DNA of 64,000 nt from positions 538,484 through 602,483 of the forward strand of contig CAVPYB010000011.1 of assembly GCA_963709875.1 (NCBI GenBank), read 5' to 3'. Shown here one piece after another: positions 61,078 through 64,000 of the stretch. This DNA is from JAQBDA01 sp963709875. Its GTDB lineage: Bacteria; Chloroflexota; Anaerolineae; Anaerolineales; UBA4823. Under the pieces are notes generated by a model. It did not search any database. It saw nothing but the letters and a program-made list of their open reading frames with translations, and was not told the DNA's origin. Position 1 is the first letter of the stretch; each line of letters opens with the position of its first letter. The position numbers and the translations under genes are program-made.

Positions 61078-62043
61078 CCGCAGGCCAGCGCGGTGTGTAG
61101 TGCTCCTCGAGGGCGGCGACCTCGTCGTCGGTGAGCTCGACGTCGAGCGCGGCGACGGCGTCGGTCAGGTGGTGCGGCTTGGTCGCGCCGACGATCGGGG
61201 CGGCGACGACCGGGTTGCGCAGCACCCAGGCGAGCGCGACCTGCGCCATGGGGACGCCGCGCGCGTGTCGGCGATCCGCGGACGGCGTCGACGATCGGGC
61301 TCGTCGCGGTCGGCGAAGCGTCCGGCTGGACCGACGTCGTTCGACGGTTGGAGCGCAGTGCTGTGCTCGCCCCACGGGCGGGCCAGCCGGCCCTTGCGCG
61401 AGCGGGCTCCACGGGATCGAGCCCGACGCCCTGGTCGGCGAGCAGGCCGAACATCTCGCGCTCCTCCTCGCGCGGCAGCAGGCTGTACTGGTTCTGCATC
61501 GAGACGAACCGGGTCCAGCCGCCGAGGTCGGCGGCGTGCTGCATCTTGGCGAACTGCCAGGCCCACATCGACGAGGCCCCGAGGTAGCGGACCTTGCCGG
61601 CCTTGACGACGTCGTGCAGCGCCTCCATCGTCTCCTCGACCGGGGTGTCCGGGTCGAAGCGGTGGATCTGGTAGAGGTCGACGTAGTCGGTGCCGAGCCG
61701 GGCAGCGACGCGTCGATCTGCTCCAGGATCGCCTTGCGGGACAGGCCCGGGCCGCCCGGACCGTCGTCCATCGGGAAGTAGACCTTGGTGGCGAGCACGA
61801 TGTCCTCGCGGCGGGTGTACTCCTTGATCGCGCGGCCGACGATCTCCTCCGACGTGCCCGCGCTGTAGATGTTCGCGGTGTCCCAGAAGGTGATGCCGAG
61901 CTCGACGGCCTGGCGGAAGATCGGCTCCGCCGCCTCGTCGTCCAGCGCCCAGTCGGTGAAGGCCGCGGTGCACCGTAAGTCATGCAGCCGAGCGCGATCC
62001 GGCTGACCCTGAGGCCGGTCCTGCCGAGTCGGGTGTACTCCAT
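61070..62043 (-). CDS. Aldo/keto reductase (frameshifted)
   Basis: NADPH-dependent carbonyl reductase of the YghZ/AKR11-14 type. The start MEYTRLGRTGLRVSRIALGCMTYG is followed, after an indel near 61975, by LGITFWDTANIYSAGTSEEIVGRA (catalytic Asp and Tyr), VLATKVYFPM (Lys), then after more indels (near 61708, 61440, 61270) TDYVDLYQIHRFDP (His), SMQNQYSLLPREEER and VALAWVLRNPVVAAPIVGATKP (NADP-binding end). The joined ~325 residues are normal for the family. Codon use is very GC-rich, unlike the first 61 kb. Confidence 0.85.
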
Positions 62044-62272
62044 CGTGATCGCCCTCCCGTGTCCATCGCCGAGCGCTCCGCCGAGACTGCATCTGGGCGA
62101 GGCGTACTGCATCGACCCCAAGCCTATGCGTCAACCCTCCCGTGGGTCGCAGGCGTACCAGGCTCCGTGACCTTTGCCGCGCGCGGCACGCGCCAACGGT
62201 TCTCGCTCACGTCTTCGGCGCGGCGAGGTGTCGTGAGGCGTGAATCGCCGATGCGGGGGTTAGCCTCGCTAG

Positions 62273-63754
62273 GTGAGTACACCAGGCGGCGGATCGGGCC
62301 GCGATGACGAATCCCAGGCGCCGCGTAGCCGAAGGCCAATGCCGCCGTCGATCTCGCCGCGCAAAGGGCCTGGCCAGCGCCCTCTCGGCGCCGGACGCGA
62401 GCCTGCTGGCCAGGTGCCGCCCGAAGGCGTTCCCCCTCGTGTCGAGCACGGCGTCTGCGAGCCGTATGCGCGGACGGACCCTCGGAGGCGCAAGCCGTGT
62501 CCAGGGAGTCGACGCGCCGCCCTGATTTCACGCGACCAAACCGGTCCTCGTCCTCTTCTTCGTCCTCGTCGAGCGGGCGCGGTAGCAGTGCGCACGGCCG
62601 CGGCAATGCGGAGCCGCCTCGTCAGCCGCAGGGCGATCCCCGACGTGCCCGGCGAGCTCCCAGCAGGGCCCAGGTGCCTCCCCATGGGCCCAGACGTCCC
62701 CCAACCGCGCACAGCCCACGCGGGCCGCTCACACGCGACCCCCTGATGGGGCGCCGATGCGTCCCGCTCCGCAGCCGCGTCGCGCCGATGCGCCGGTTCG
62801 GCCGCGCAGGCCCGCGCGCCGCTTCAGTTGGCGAGGGCTGCGTCGCGTCCTCATGGCGGTCCTCGCGATCCTCGCGCTCGCCGCAGTGTTGGCCTATTTC
62901 TGGGTCGAGCACCGCATCACGCATGTTGATGCGCTGAGCGGCGCTGCGGATACCCAGGCCAGACATATCTGATCGTGGGTTCCGACTCGCGCGAAGGATG
63001 GATCGACGACGGCACCGAGGGTGCACGCACCGACACGATCATGCTTGTCCACCAGCCAGAGAACGGCCCCGCCGCGCTCATCTCGATCCCTCGGGACTCG
63101 TATGTCGATATCCCCGGGCACGACGCGAACAAGATCAACGCGGCCTTTGCCTACGGCGGCCCGCAGCTGCTGGTCCAGACGGTCGAGCAACTCACCGGCC
63201 TGACCATCGACCGCTACCTCGAGGTCGGCTTCCTCGGCGTCGAGGACGTGGTCAACGGCCTAGGGGGTGTCGAGCTCTGCTACGACTCCGACGTGAACGA
63301 CCCCGTACAGCACTCTGGTGTGGCAGGCGGGTTGTCACAACACGGACGGGGCCACCGCACTCGCCTTCTCGCGCATGCGCTACTCCGACCCGCTTGGCGA
63401 TATCGGCCGCACGCAGCGCCAGCAGCAGGTGGTGGCCGCGGTGGCGGATAAGGCCATGAGCCCGTCCACGTTGCTGAATCCCTTCAAGGCGAAGCGCCTG
63501 GCCGAGGCCGGCCTTCAGAGTTTCAGGGTCAGCGACGGCACCCATGCGCTCCAACTTGCCCAGATGGCGAGGGTGATTAACGCCGCGCGGGGGCCGGAAG
63601 CGGTCTCTGGCACGCCCCCATCGCGTCCCTTGACTACCGCGTGAGCGGTGCGGGCTCGACGGTGCTACTCGATCCCGACACGAGCCCCGCCTTCTGGCAG
63701 GCGATCGCAGAGGGAACATACGAACCAGGGACCCAGACGGGCGGCATCGGCTAG
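62273..63754 (+). CDS. LytR-CpsA-Psr cell-wall ligase (frameshifted)
   Basis: LCP proteins attach teichoic acids, arabinogalactan or capsule to peptidoglycan. A GTG start (MSTPGGGSGRDDESQAPRS) opens a ~160-residue Pro/Arg-rich cytosolic tail, then one membrane helix (LMAVLAILALAAVLAYFW). The LCP domain follows: IVGSDSREG, RTDTIMLVHQ, ISIPRDSYVDIPGHDANKIN, then TALAFSRMRYSDPLGDIGRTQRQQ, with the Arg and Asp residues that bind pyrophosphate-linked lipid. Indels near 62600-62750, 62970, 63310 and 63610 break it; the last frame ends at GTYEPGTQTGGIG. A wall ligase of this type fits a Gram-positive actinobacterium, not the rest of the window. Confidence 0.8.
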
Positions 63755-63776
63755 CGCGCGATCGCGGGCCCGCTCG

Positions 63777-64000
63777 TCACGGCGTCGGATAGTCAGGGAG
63801 TGCGGCGCTCAGCCCCCAGCGGATCGCCCTCGTGGCGAGAGCGCCGCCCGGACCACCGACGGCGTGCGTCCAGCGTCCTCCGACGCCCAGTTCGTCTCGT
63901 GCCCACGCGGGAAGCAGGTCGACCGCTCCGGCTGCGATGAGTGAATAGGGACCGCGTGCCGTCCACGGAAGTGGGGGCTCTCGCAAGAAGGCGATTCGTG
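63777..64000 (-). CDS. DUF2236/MpaB-like oxygenase, C-terminal part only
   Basis: The minus strand is open from the window end and reads RIAFLREPPLPWTARGPYS then LIAAGAVDLLPAWARDELGV before a stop at 63777. This LxxPPLPxxARxxY...LLPxWAR pattern is the C-terminal helix region of the DUF2236 (MpaB/rubber oxygenase-like) family, heme proteins common in actinobacteria. The heme-ligand histidines would lie outside the window. Confidence 0.6.
   Translation of the reverse strand, partial: RIAFLREPPLPWTARGPYSLIAAGAVDLLPAWARDELGVGGRWTHAVGGPGGALATRAIRWGLSAALPDYPTP

Noticed and set aside
61038..63986. The last 3 kb as a genomic island of the same organism
   Set aside because: No integrase, transposase, tRNA or direct repeat borders it and it cuts a gene; a chimeric join is simpler, though not proven.
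1..64000. tRNA or rRNA genes
   Set aside because: Intergenic regions were read on both strands; no T-arm consensus with matching acceptor arms and no rRNA segments were seen.

Overview
The first ~61 kb of the window looks like one bacterial genome, most consistent with Chloroflexota (Anaerolineae-like). This is inferred from gene content and style, not from a database search: PD40 and BNR propeller lipoproteins, Pro/Thr linkers, a DUF4332 membrane protein, large multiheme cytochromes, a caspase/EACC1-like pair, an AsnRS next to an AspRS, and a CruF/CrtYcd-type carotenoid locus. The last ~3 kb (about 61.03-64.0 kb) changes abruptly to very GC-rich, actinobacterial-style sequence. It carries an aldo/keto reductase, a LytR-CpsA-Psr protein and the end of a DUF2236 oxygenase, and it starts inside a peptidyl-prolyl isomerase gene. 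A misassembly or contaminating join is the simplest explanation.

Many genes are split by single-base frameshifts although both halves are conserved (hutH, aspS, asnS, fabF, crtI, crtB, cytochromes and others), while smc (3.6 kb) is intact. This pattern points to uncorrected indel errors rather than real pseudogenes. I therefore annotate full reconstructed spans. The exception is prfB, whose CTTTGAC site is the classical programmed +1 frameshift.

Layout. 0-11 kb: membrane proteins, hutH, ychF, a DMT permease, and a sufE - ROK kinase - HNH-containing helicase operon. 11-19.5 kb: a redox island of two convergent operons. The plus-strand operon has a 38-aa membrane peptide, a two-CW protein, an octaheme cytochrome, a Tat-exported four-cluster ferredoxin subunit and an NrfD/HybB quinone-site subunit. 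The minus-strand operon has a collagen-repeat octaheme lipoprotein, a nonaheme cytochrome and a cytochrome b561-cytochrome c fusion. A class-C-like group II intron sits exactly behind the terminator between them, and a shared promoter motif links the two. Together they could move electrons between the quinone pool and periplasmic or extracellular heme carriers.

19.6-28 kb: an XRE-cupin regulator, a propeller lipoprotein, aspS behind a switch-like attenuator, asnS, two candidate structured RNAs, a MITE, and a caspase/EACC1-like conflict module. 28-38.7 kb: an envelope membrane protein, an NmrA-like protein, prfB, an AlkA-type glycosylase, a DUF1080-PHP fusion, an esterase, ftsY and a BNR lipoprotein. 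38.9-50 kb: a DUF4332 protein, then moaC-moaD-moaE, a threonine-synthase-like gene, fabF, rnc and smc, closed by a convergent terminator against ppk2. 50.4-53.7 kb: a very large propeller-transmembrane-TPR protein. 53.7-59.6 kb: a minus-strand carotenoid operon (crtI, crtB, hydrolase, CrtYcd-type cyclase, CruF-like, HAD phosphatase). 60-61 kb: a parvulin-type isomerase cut by the junction.
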